From assembly GCA_025928435.1 (NCBI GenBank), contig JAICJM010000096.1, positions 1 to 14,032 of the forward strand: a stretch of 14,032 nt of DNA. The letters run 5' to 3'. The stretch is from Thermoleophilia bacterium (GTDB lineage Bacteria > Actinomycetota > Thermoleophilia > Gaiellales > JAICJC01). A program made the translations under genes and the position numbers. A model generated the notes under the pieces. That model saw only the letters and a list, made by a program, of their open reading frames with translations, did no database searches and was not told the DNA's origin. How positions within the stretch are numbered: position 1 is the stretch's first letter; every line of letters begins with the position of its first letter. This document shows, one piece after another, positions 7,916-13,842 of the stretch.

Positions 7916-8299
7916 CAGGGACGGTCGCTCGTGCCGGCGGGATCTACGCGCGCGTCGCCCGGGTGGTCACGCCCACCGGGCAGCGCAGGTATGTCATCGG
8001 CCGACTCGTCGCCAGGCGTCCGAATACCCATTGCTGCGTCCGGATCCTCGATGTGAGGACAGGAGTCTGCTTCCACGATAACCCTCGATCCATAGGGCCG
8101 TCTGAACGGCCGGTGGCAAGGTCGGCGGGGCAACGCAGAGCATATGCGCCGTACAACCGCCCGGTTCTGCCACCCGGGCGGCGGGCCTCCCCGCAGGACT
8201 GGCAGGGTAGCAGGACGCGGCCAGGCGCTCGACTGCTCGCGATCGATTGGTCTCATTTCAGACACGGCGCGGGGTCGAAGTGCGACATACACTTACAGA
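7916..8299. other. Weakly coding intergenic stretch
   Basis: No confident gene is visible here. Frames on both strands are open for up to 125 codons, but third-position composition drifts, with A/T-rich third codons beyond about 8060, unlike the real genes nearby. One + frame fragment (about 7935-8080) has coding-like third positions and a protein-like look, but no start signal and no family I recognise, so it may be a gene remnant. GGCCGT-CTGA-ACGGCC (8096-8111) is a perfect 6-bp hairpin of unknown role. Confidence 0.4.
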
Positions 8300-8329
8300 A
8301 TGCAGGCGCGTATACACAACGTATGTCGC
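8282..8329. promoter_or_regulatory. 9-bp inverted repeat bracketing the zinc-ribbon gene start
   Basis: GCGACATAC (8282-8290) and GTATGTCGC (8321-8329) are perfect inverted repeats separated by 30 nt. They flank TACACT (8288-8293), a -10-like hexamer, and the ATG at 8300. The pair could be a looped operator or an mRNA hairpin at the 5' end. The surrounding sequence is more AT-rich than the neighbourhood, as expected for a promoter. Confidence 0.4.
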
Positions 8330-8488
8330 GGTATGGGTTCCTATAGCCTCGGCACCGAGTCCGCTCGCAAACTGGCTGAGAGAGAGCCTCACGCCACATG
8401 CCCGAGGTGTGGCGCGCAACTGTCCGTGTACCGGCTGCCGACCGAAGCGATGTGCGCGCCCTGCCTGGCGGCTCTGCGCGCCAACTGA
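8300..8488 (+). CDS. Small zinc-ribbon protein
   Basis: This is a 62-aa protein from the ATG at 8300. The C-terminal half carries two CxxC knuckles, CPRC (C34, C37) and CAPC (C52, C55), 14 residues apart, as in small zinc ribbons that bind one Zn(II). The first 30 residues have no recognisable domain. The start is uncertain: the ATG at 8300 has no Shine-Dalgarno sequence but would be leaderless behind TACACT (8288-8293), while an in-frame ATG at 8333 gives 51 aa and also lacks a ribosome-binding site. It converges on the DUF4177-like gene with a 12-nt gap, and the compact tail-to-tail arrangement supports both being real. Function (nucleic-acid or protein binding) is unknown. Confidence 0.55.
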   Translation: MQARIHNVCRGMGSYSLGTESARKLAEREPHATCPRCGAQLSVYRLPTEAMCAPCLAALRAN

Positions 8489-8500
8489 ACTGCCAGTCGC

Positions 8501-8770
8501 CTAACCGCGGCGCGATGATTCCCACGTGATGTCTTCGGCCGCCTGTGCCATGCTCTGCGGCTGTGCTTCCTCAGCATCGGTCTCGCGCTCCATGATGACG
8601 GCGCGGCCTTCCGAGCCGTCAGAGACCGCCACGATGCGGAAGCCGCGGCCGCCGCGCTGGTTCAGGGCGGCACGCAGCACATGCCACTCCTCTCCCGCGG
8701 ACGCCGCTCCGGCCCCGCGCGTGACGGTGATGGGCACCACGTCGTACTCGAACGCCCGAAGCTCCCTCAT
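8501..8770 (-). CDS. DUF4177-like small protein
   Basis: This 89-aa soluble protein begins MRELRAFEYDVVPITVTRG and later has LRAALNQRGGRGFRIVAVS and GRAVIMERE. This follows the DUF4177 pattern (F/YEYKVVP..., LNxxGxEGWELVxV..., a closing FxR-like strand), a short alpha/beta fold of unknown biochemical role. Trp is replaced by Phe in the usual GWELV position. The ATG at 8770 lies inside the upstream gene's stop (ATGA) with no Shine-Dalgarno sequence, so translation is probably coupled. It is the last gene of the leftward slipin operon. The C-terminal 20 residues are acidic/Gln-rich and look disordered. Confidence 0.7.
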   Translation of the reverse strand: MRELRAFEYDVVPITVTRGAGAASAGEEWHVLRAALNQRGGRGFRIVAVSDGSEGRAVIMERETDAEEAQPQSMAQAAEDITWESSRRG

Positions 8771-8976
8771 CGGTCGCTGCGCGAAGGGCGATCGCGCGAG
8801 CCCGTGGGCAGGGTGGCCGCAATCATGCGGCGGCGACGGACGGCGCGGTTGTCGTATCGCTCGTCGATGGCGTGTTGGATGTCGTGGAGGTACTGGTCGC
8901 TGAGCGCGTCGCCGCCGGCGACCGGGTGGGTGGCGAGCAGCGGCTTCTCGGCGTGGAATGAGGAATCGTGGCTCAT
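8767..8976 (-). CDS. Hypothetical 69-aa protein in slipin operon
   Basis: I do not recognise this protein. The ATG at 8976 is chosen because AGGAG lies 7 nt before it; the frame stays open further upstream, but without a ribosome-binding site. It is hydrophilic, with His residues in the first half, one likely helix (SDQYLHDIQHAIDERYDNRA, about 26-45) followed by RRRRM, and a basic Arg/Ser-rich tail (about 58-69). There is no signal peptide, membrane segment or Cys. It lies 56 nt after the NTF2-like gene and overlaps the DUF4177-like gene by 4 nt, so it is probably made with them. A binding or adaptor role is conceivable but unsupported. Confidence 0.62.
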   Translation of the reverse strand: MSHDSSFHAEKPLLATHPVAGGDALSDQYLHDIQHAIDERYDNRAVRRRRMIAATLPTGSRDRPSRSDR

Positions 8977-9032
8977 CGGTGTGCTCCTGGATGGAGGGTG
9001 GTGTCTCCTGGCGGCGAAACGATGGGGTGTGA

Positions 9033-9488
9033 TCACCAGGCTGCCGCTGCTGCGCGCCGCGCGACCGTCGGCGATCGATAGTCGGCCAGCCGGACGATCA
9101 TGCCTGCACGCATCGTGACCACCTCGTGAAAGTCGACGTGACGGCGAGGCCCGCCTTGAGGGGTTCCGGGGGTGGCGATGCGACAGCCCACGATGAACCG
9201 GCTGCCGGCCGCGGTCGGCGTACCGACAGAGGTCTCACTCTCGCCCGACGGAGGATCCGGCGAGAAGCCCCGCCGTGCGAGTTCTGCCCCCACTTCTTCC
9301 GGCCCGTTCCATGTGCGGCGGGTTTGCCACCACAGGTGGCCGTGCTCGGGGCCGCGCAGGTGCACCTGCGGGTCGAGCAGATCGGTGATCGGCGTGAGGT
9401 TCCCGTCGCTGAGCGCGGCGTAGGCGACCCGCAAGCTGGAGAGACCCTCGCTCGGCGGTGCCTCCGCGTTCGACGCGCCGCTACGCAT
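9033..9488 (-). CDS. NTF2/SnoaL-like domain protein
   Basis: This 151-aa protein resembles nuclear-transport-factor-2/SnoaL-like cone folds. It has an N-terminal helix with LRVAYAALSDGNLTPITDLL (about 17-36), the strand HLRGP, a Trp-rich stretch HLWWQTRRTWNGPEEVGAEL (about 49-68) and the closing strands VDFHEVVTMRAGMIVRLADY (about 118-137). Such domains serve as small enzymes (isomerases, hydrolases) or ligand-binding modules; no catalytic residues stand out, so the role is open. The ATG at 9488 overlaps the slipin stop by 8 nt. An upstream in-frame start at 9515 is possible but would overlap slipin further. The Arg/Ala-rich C-terminus is probably disordered. Confidence 0.72.
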   Translation of the reverse strand: MRSGASNAEAPPSEGLSSLRVAYAALSDGNLTPITDLLDPQVHLRGPEHGHLWWQTRRTWNGPEEVGAELARRGFSPDPPSGESETSVGTPTAAGSRFIVGCRIATPGTPQGGPRRHVDFHEVVTMRAGMIVRLADYRSPTVARRAAAAAW

Positions 9489-10317
9489 GGGGGATGTCCT
9501 CGGTCGCGATCGCACCGTTGGAGCCGGCCGGGGTGGTCGTTTGGGCGCTGGCGTCGACCTCGCGGTGGAGGAACGCCGTCAGTTCGTTGATGGTGCTCAT
9601 CAGCGGCGCGGGGAAGACGACGGTGGTGTTCTTGTCGACCCCGATCTCGACCAGCGACTGCAGGTTTCGCAGCTGCAGCGCAAGCGGATGGGCCATCATC
9701 ACGTCCGAGGCATGTGCGAGCTCGCCCGCGGCCAGTGCCTCGCCCTCGGCGGCGATGATCTTGGCCCGCTTCTCGCGTTCGGCCTCGGCCTGGCGGGCCA
9801 TCGCCCGCTTCATCGTTTCGGGCAGCTGGATGTCCTTCAGCTCCACCACCGTCACCTCCACGCCCCACTCCTCGGTCTGCACGTCCAGGATGGCGCGGAT
9901 GTCCTGGTTGATCTTGTCGGTCTCGGAGAGCGTCTCATCAAGCGTGTGGCGGCCGACGACCGCCCGCAGCGTCGTCTGGGCGATCTGGCTGATCGCCTCG
10001 TTCACGTCCTCGATGGCGACCACCGAGCGGACGGCATCCTTGATCCGGAAATACGCCACCGCCGACACGTCAACCGACACGTTGTCCTTGGTGATGATCC
10101 CCTGCGACTGGATCGGCATCGTCACGATCCGAAGGGATACGCGACGGACCCGATCAACCAGCGGGGTGATCAAGATCAATCCCGGCCCACGAGCCCCGTC
10201 GTTGACTTTCCCGAGGCGAAACTGGACGCCCCGCTCATACTGCTTCAGGATCCGAACCGACATGGCCGCAGCGAAAAGCACCGCCACCACGACGATGATC
10301 ACAAGCAGAGCGATCAT
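9481..10317 (-). CDS. Slipin family (stomatin-like SPFH) membrane protein
   Basis: This 278-aa protein has one N-terminal membrane helix (about 2-20, MIALLVIIVVVAVLFAAAMS), then the SPFH/band-7 domain (about 22-180) with YERGVQFRLGKV, GPGLILITPLVDRV, DNVSVDVSAVAYFRI and GVEVTVVELKDIQLPETMKR. An Ala/Glu-rich helix follows (about 170-205, MARQAEAEREKRAKIIAAEG) and would form the coiled coil used for oligomer assembly. Slipins build large cage-like rings on the inner membrane and help organise membrane microdomains or protein turnover. A partner NfeD protease gene, common beside slipins, is absent here; instead three small genes follow. GGAAGGGAA precedes the ATG. It heads the leftward four-gene operon. 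Confidence 0.93.
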   Translation of the reverse strand: MIALLVIIVVVAVLFAAAMSVRILKQYERGVQFRLGKVNDGARGPGLILITPLVDRVRRVSLRIVTMPIQSQGIITKDNVSVDVSAVAYFRIKDAVRSVVAIEDVNEAISQIAQTTLRAVVGRHTLDETLSETDKINQDIRAILDVQTEEWGVEVTVVELKDIQLPETMKRAMARQAEAEREKRAKIIAAEGEALAAGELAHASDVMMAHPLALQLRNLQSLVEIGVDKNTTVVFPAPLMSTINELTAFLHREVDASAQTTTPAGSNGAIATEDIPHA

Positions 10318-10518
10318 GACGTTCCCTTCCCGTCGACCGTCGCGGCACGTGTAACTCCACGCCGTCGTCCGTCAGATCGACGCGCTCCGCTGGCCAGATG
10401 CGGGCGGCCAACAATCCCGAGCCGGTACGGACAGGAGCGAAGAACGCTCGCCTCGGTTGGACCGGCACAGACAGCGTAGCACCGCCTCGTCCCCGGCCTG
10501 AGCCCTTTGCGTTACATC

Positions 10519-10559
10519 GGCTGCGGAGCGCGGCCGTTCACCGGATGCCCTCCGCAGCC
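10519..10559 (-). terminator. Strong hairpin after the ABM-like gene
   Basis: GGCTGCGGAG (10519-10528) and CTCCGCAGCC (10550-10559) form a perfect 10-bp stem with a 21-nt loop, starting 9 nt past the stop of the leftward gene at 10569. No T-run follows on the minus strand, so it is either a GC-type/intrinsic terminator variant or an mRNA-stabilising 3' end. It isolates that gene from the slipin operon. Confidence 0.65.
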
Positions 10560-10568
10560 TGGTGCCGG

Positions 10569-10856
10569 TTAGTGGGCGACGAGCTCGCCGGCCACGTGGT
10601 GCGGCATGGTCATGTCGGGCAGGTTCTTGTGAACCCACTCCTGCGCGACCTTGCCCGACGCCTCGGCCTCGGCGCGCGAGTCGAATACGCTGATCGAGGT
10701 GACGGCGCCGTCCGAGCCCTCTGGCTCGAGCAGCTCGTATGACACAAACCCGGGCGCGTTCCTCAGGATCGGACGGAGTTCAGCGTTGGCCTTGCGGGTG
10801 GCCGTCTGACGGGTGCTCTCGTCGAGGCCTTCGTACTGGCGGATCAGGGCATACAT
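10569..10856 (-). CDS. ABM-like (antibiotic biosynthesis monooxygenase fold) protein
   Basis: This 95-aa protein fits the small dimeric alpha/beta-barrel ABM family: a first strand MYALIRQYEG, a helix rich in Ala/Arg (about 14-30, ATRKANAELRPILRN), the hallmark APGFVSYELLEPEG (about 31-44), the strand VTSISVFDSRAEAEAS and a C-terminal helix with AQEWVHKNL. Family members range from heme or quinol oxygenases to stress proteins with no known activity; the catalytic set cannot be decided here. The ATG at 10856 is chosen because a purine-rich GGAAGGGAGCAGG lies just before it; the longer frame upstream lacks signals. It is monocistronic, with a hairpin after its stop, and divergent from sufB. Confidence 0.75.
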   Translation of the reverse strand: MYALIRQYEGLDESTRQTATRKANAELRPILRNAPGFVSYELLEPEGSDGAVTSISVFDSRAEAEASGKVAQEWVHKNLPDMTMPHHVAGELVAH

Positions 10857-11016
10857 GTCCTGCTCCCTTCCTTGGATAGGTCCAGGGCGTCGGTCGCAAT
10901 TAGCCAGTCCGCTGCGGCTGCCCTGGGAGGCAATGATGATCGGACCGCGACCCGTCGCGCACCTCAAAAGGCGGGGGCCGCGAGATTCTGCGGCCGTACC
11001 GCGCCGGGGATGCGCT

Positions 11017-11056
11017 GGTATGAGTATTGCAGATCCTTGTAGCAATTGCGAATACC
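11017..11056. promoter_or_regulatory. Imperfect inverted repeat, possible operator
   Basis: GGTAT (11017-11021) and ATTGC (11026-11030) are mirrored by GCAAT (11042-11046) and ATACC (11052-11056), giving a two-block dyad of 40 bp centred near 11036. The flanking DNA is AT-rich for this genome. It lies 160 nt upstream of the ABM-like start and 115 nt before the sufB -10 box, so it could serve either gene. Confidence 0.35.
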
Positions 11057-11149
11057 AACCGTATTTACACAACGATTCGGTCGGCGCTGCTGGACGCTCT
11101 CGTCACCGACCGGGCAGGAGATCGGTTGCCGCTTGCAGGAGATCTAGCG

Positions 11150-11158
11150 TGCTATGAT
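11150..11158 (+). promoter_or_regulatory. Extended -10 promoter for sufB
   Basis: TGC-TATGAT combines the extended TGn element with a 5/6 match to TATAAT. TTGCAG (11133-11138) upstream is too close (14 bp) to be an ideal -35, but extended -10 promoters need none. Transcription would begin near 11165, leaving a leader of about 137 nt before sufB. Confidence 0.55.
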
Positions 11159-11233
11159 TCGGGTTCAGGGTATGCCGGCCGCACGGCAGCGCCTCTCGAT
11201 CGACGCTTCCCAGTTGCTCGCTGACCCTCCACC

Positions 11234-11251
11234 GACGACCGCTCGGTCGTC
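11234..11251 (+). promoter_or_regulatory. Leader hairpin upstream of sufB
   Basis: GACGACC-GCTC-GGTCGTC is a perfect 7-bp stem with a 4-nt loop inside the predicted 5' leader, ending 8 nt before the GGAGG of the mini-ORF. It could control access to that ribosome-binding site or protect the mRNA; the function is not shown. Confidence 0.5.
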
Positions 11252-11269
11252 TCTCACACGGAGGCCGAC

Positions 11270-11302
11270 ATGCGACGATCCGTATCGGGTGCGGAGCTCT
11301 GA
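11270..11302 (+). CDS. 10-codon leader mini-ORF coupled to sufB
   Basis: GGAGG (11260-11264) lies 5 nt before an ATG that opens [10 protein letters not shown] and then stops at TGA, which overlaps the sufB ATG as TGATG (11300-11304). Its Shine-Dalgarno sequence is the best in the region, stronger than the GGAG directly before sufB (11293-11296). It is too short to be an enzyme. Likely roles are bringing ribosomes to sufB by termination-reinitiation or acting as a regulatory leader peptide. No run of regulatory codons (for example Cys) is visible, apart from two adjacent Arg codons. The exact fit to the sufB start argues against chance, but expression is unproven. Confidence 0.5.
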   Translation: MRRSVSGAEL

Positions 11303-12723
11303 TGGCTGCAACGCAGCTGAGCCCGCAGGAGCGCGCCGCAACGGACGTCGGCGAGTACAGGTACGGCTTCCACGACGAGGTTCGCGCCGTCTTCCGTACC
11401 AGGCGAGGATTGGACGAGGACGTGGTGCGCGCGATCTCGGCGCACAAGTCCGAGCCCGAGTGGATGACCGAATTCCGGGTCAAGGCCTACCGCCACTTCG
11501 TCGAGCGCGAGCTGCCGATGTGGGGCGCCGATCTGTCGGTGATCGACTTCGACAGCATCTACTACTACCTCAAGCCGGTGGAGGCGCAGGCGCGGAGCTG
11601 GGATGACCTGCCCGATGGGATGCGGGAGACGTGGGACAAGCTGGGGATCCCCGAGGCCGAAAAGAAGTACCTGGCCGGCGTCGGCGCCCAGTACGAGTCC
11701 GAGGTCGTCTATCACAGCCTGCAGAAGGATCTGGCCGACCAGGGCGTGATCTTCCTCGACATGGACACGGCGCTTCGGGAGCGGCCGGACCTCGTTCGGC
11801 GCTACTTCGGGACGATCATCCCGTACAACGACAACAAGTTCGCGGCGCTGAACTCGGCGGTGTGGTCGGGCGGGTCGTTCATCTACGTGCCGCCTGGCGT
11901 GAAGGTGGAACTGCCGCTCCAGGCGTATTTCCGCATCAACGCGGAGAACATGGGCCAGTTCGAGCGCACCCTGATCCTCGTGGACACGGGGGCATGGGTG
12001 CACTACGTCGAGGGCTGCACGGCCCCGATCTACACGACCGACTCGCTGCACTCCGCCGTGGTCGAGATCCACGTCGCCGAGGGCGCTCGGTGCCGTTACA
12101 CGACCATCCAGAACTGGTCGACGAACGTCTACAACCTCGTCACCAAGCGGGCCGTCGCCGAGAAGAACGCGACCATGGAGTGGGTCGACGGCAACCTCGG
12201 CTCCCAGATCACCATGAAGTATCCCGCGGTGCTCCTCAACGGTGAGGGCGCCCACGGCGAGGTGCTCTCGATCGCCTTCGCCGGCGAGGGCCAGCATCAG
12301 GACGCGGGCGGCAAGATCACCCACATGGCGCCGAACACGTCGTCGGTGATCACGTCGAAGTCGATCTCCAAGGACGGCGGGCAAGCCTCCTACCGCGGCC
12401 TGATCCAGGTCAATCCCGGTGCCACGGGCTCGCGGTCGAGGGTCGTGTGCGACGCGCTCATCCTCGACGACGAGAGCCGCACCGACACCTACCCGTACAT
12501 CGACATCAAGGAGAACGCCGTCGACATCGGCCACGAGGCGACGGTCTCCAAGATCGGCGACGAGCAGCTCTTCTACCTGATGAGCCGCGGCCTCTCCGAA
12601 GCCCAGGCTGCCGGGATGATCGTCTCCGGCTTCATCGAGCCGATCGTCAAGGAGCTGCCGCTCGAGTACGCGGTCGAGATGAACCGGCTGATCCAGCTGC
12701 AGATGGAAGGTTCCGTGGGGTAA
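11302..12723 (+). CDS. sufB: Fe-S cluster assembly scaffold protein SufB
   Basis: This 473-aa protein matches SufB along its length (usual size about 465-495). Recognisable parts: the N-terminal helical region (about 15-110, including [16 protein letters not shown]), then the right-handed beta-helix core with [17 protein letters not shown] (197-213), YVEGCTAP (235-242), [13 protein letters not shown] and [19 protein letters not shown], and the C-terminal helical part with [18 protein letters not shown] (430-447). C383 in RVVCDALI corresponds to the E. coli SufB cysteine proposed to accept sulfur (C405), and H411-E412 in [13 protein letters not shown] to the conserved HEA. SufB works with SufC and SufD in a SufBC2D scaffold, but none of these is in the window. 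The ATG has GGAG 5 nt upstream and overlaps the mini-ORF stop. The stop overlaps the next gene (TAATG). Confidence 0.96.
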   Translation: MAATQLSPQERAATDVGEYRYGFHDEVRAVFRTRRGLDEDVVRAISAHKSEPEWMTEFRVKAYRHFVERELPMWGADLSVIDFDSIYYYLKPVEAQARSWDDLPDGMRETWDKLGIPEAEKKYLAGVGAQYESEVVYHSLQKDLADQGVIFLDMDTALRERPDLVRRYFGTIIPYNDNKFAALNSAVWSGGSFIYVPPGVKVELPLQAYFRINAENMGQFERTLILVDTGAWVHYVEGCTAPIYTTDSLHSAVVEIHVAEGARCRYTTIQNWSTNVYNLVTKRAVAEKNATMEWVDGNLGSQITMKYPAVLLNGEGAHGEVLSIAFAGEGQHQDAGGKITHMAPNTSSVITSKSISKDGGQASYRGLIQVNPGATGSRSRVVCDALILDDESRTDTYPYIDIKENAVDIGHEATVSKIGDEQLFYLMSRGLSEAQAAGMIVSGFIEPIVKELPLEYAVEMNRLIQLQMEGSVG

Positions 12724-13601
12724 TGATGGTCGCCGGATGGGTGCGGGAGGTGGTCGACCAGATCGGGTCGGTCTCGCTTCCCCTCCTCCTGGTGGCGCTC
12801 ACGCTCCACACCTGCGAGACGCTTCTGAACGCGCTGGCCTGGCGCAACATCCTGCGCCGTGCCTACCCGGACTCCGGCGCCTCGTACCGGCTCGTCCTGG
12901 GGGCATACGGCGGCGGGATCGGCCTCAACGCGATCCTGCCGGCACAGGCGGGCACGGTGGCGATGCTCGGCCTCTACCGCGCCCAGATCCAGGCGTCGAC
13001 CGCGCTTGGTCTGGTCGGGGCCGGCGCCGCCCAGAACGCCTTCTTCCTGCTCACCGGTGCATCGATCTGTGTCGGCGTCGTCGTCGTTCGCCCGAGCCTG
13101 CTCGCCCCTCACCTCAGCTCGTTGGCGGGTCATGCGGGACTCGCAGTCGCCGCGGCGATCGTGATCGGGCTCGTGGTCTGGGTCGTTCGCCGGCGCGTGC
13201 ACGATACCTGGGCCGACGCCCGCGAGGGAGCCGCCATCCTCGCGACCCCCCGCGCCTACGCGACCGACGTCCTCATGGTCGAGGTCGCCTCGTACATCGC
13301 GCGGATAGGGGTCACCGCAACCTTCATGCGCGCCTACGACGTGCCCGTGTCGCCCCAGAGCGTCGCCCTGATCCTGGCCGTCAACGCGATCGCCTCGACG
13401 TTTGCACTCACGCCCGGCGGCGTCGGCACCCAACAGGCGCTCGCCACCGCCGCGCTCCGCAACACCGCCTCCTCGAGCGTCGTTGCCGCCTACTCCCTCG
13501 GACAGCAACTCATCCTGGCGGTATGGGACATCGCGCTCGGCGTACTCCTCCTCTGGCTGGCAATCGGCTGGACCGCCACCCGCGCCGTTGTCCAACGGTG
13601 A
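12723..13601 (+). CDS. UPF0104/YbhN-like (LPG synthase TM-region) membrane protein
   Basis: This 292-aa integral membrane protein has about seven to eight helices (near 18-40, 56-72, 92-122, 137-156, 180-200, 212-228, 252-280). It matches the flippase-like membrane half of lysyl-phosphatidylglycerol synthases (UPF0104): the first-half LPAQAGTVAMLGLYR (72-86) and the hallmark TPGGVGTQQAL (230-240). The cytosolic synthase domain is absent, so it would move or arrange a lipid rather than aminoacylate it; the substrate is unknown. Its ATG overlaps the sufB stop (TAATG; an ATG at 12726 is also possible), with GGAAGG (12705-12710) upstream, so it is probably co-translated with sufB. No functional link to Fe-S assembly is evident. 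Confidence 0.85.
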   Translation: MMVAGWVREVVDQIGSVSLPLLLVALTLHTCETLLNALAWRNILRRAYPDSGASYRLVLGAYGGGIGLNAILPAQAGTVAMLGLYRAQIQASTALGLVGAGAAQNAFFLLTGASICVGVVVVRPSLLAPHLSSLAGHAGLAVAAAIVIGLVVWVVRRRVHDTWADAREGAAILATPRAYATDVLMVEVASYIARIGVTATFMRAYDVPVSPQSVALILAVNAIASTFALTPGGVGTQQALATAALRNTASSSVVAAYSLGQQLILAVWDIALGVLLLWLAIGWTATRAVVQR

Positions 13602-13603
13602 GA

Positions 13604-13628
13604 GGCCCCCGCGCGTTCTGGCGGGGCC
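13604..13628 (+). terminator. GC-rich hairpin closing the sufB operon
   Basis: GGCCCCCGC (13604-13612) pairs with GCGGGGCC (13621-13628) around an 8-nt loop with one bulged C, starting 2 nt after the stop codon. It lacks a T-run but is very stable. It is a likely terminator or 3' stabiliser for the sufB-UPF0104 transcript. Confidence 0.6.
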
Positions 13629-13793
13629 GCGTCCAGACCTTCGGCCACGTTCGTGACCAGCGATCGATGTCGTTCGGGAAGAGGTCGCGCCTCCACGACC
13701 CAATCGGGCAACGCAGAAGTCAACCGGCAGGTCGACGCTCCATCGCACGTGCCATGTGGGACGCCTCTCACCATCGAGGGCCGCGGTTCCTCG

Positions 13794-13799
13794 TATCAT
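13794..13799 (+). promoter_or_regulatory. Possible -10 box before the oxidoreductase fragment
   Basis: TATCAT is a 5/6 match to TATAAT, placed 7 nt before an ATG (13807), so it could give a leaderless transcript. No -35 box is apparent. The ATG opens 11 codons (MLDATEMRPEA) in the same frame as the oxidoreductase remnant and then hits TGA at 13840. Confidence 0.3.
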
Positions 13800-13842
13800 C
13801 GGGCAGATGCTCGACGCGACGGAGATGCGACCCGAGGCATGA

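Larger units (their letters stand above)
10857..11269. other. Divergent intergenic region between ABM-like gene and sufB
   Basis: No protein gene is supported here. It holds an unusually AT-rich island (about 11017-11075) with an imperfect inverted repeat, the sufB promoter (11150-11158), and the sufB 5' leader hairpin. It is the largest purely regulatory-looking space in the window. No T-box, FMN, cobalamin or other riboswitch signature was recognised. Confidence 0.6.

Noticed and set aside
7915..8292. 125-codon leftward frame ending TGATG on the 7915 ATG
   Set aside because: The overlap is suggestive, but only about 63% of counted third positions are G/C, well below neighbouring genes, and the sequence is Pro/Arg-rich without a domain.
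8309..8321. Near-identical strings CGTAT-ACACAACG (8309-8321) and CGTATTTACACAACG (11060-11074) as a shared operator
   Set aside because: The match needs a 2-nt gap, and a match this short could occur by chance in 14 kb. The two sites sit at different distances from their genes.
7834..8346. 170-codon rightward frame with a short protein-like section (about 7935-8080)
   Set aside because: There is no ribosome-binding site or credible start, coding character fades after about 8080, and no family was recognised. It is mentioned only as a possible remnant.
10235..10468. 77-codon leftward frame running into the slipin start
   Set aside because: It needs a GTG start and overlaps slipin by 83 nt in another frame; the TACGCT upstream is only a weak -10. 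No family was recognised.
11254..12534. 426-codon minus-strand frame opposite sufB
   Set aside because: It is a high-GC shadow of sufB, with Val/Asp/Arg-rich repetitive composition and no family resemblance.
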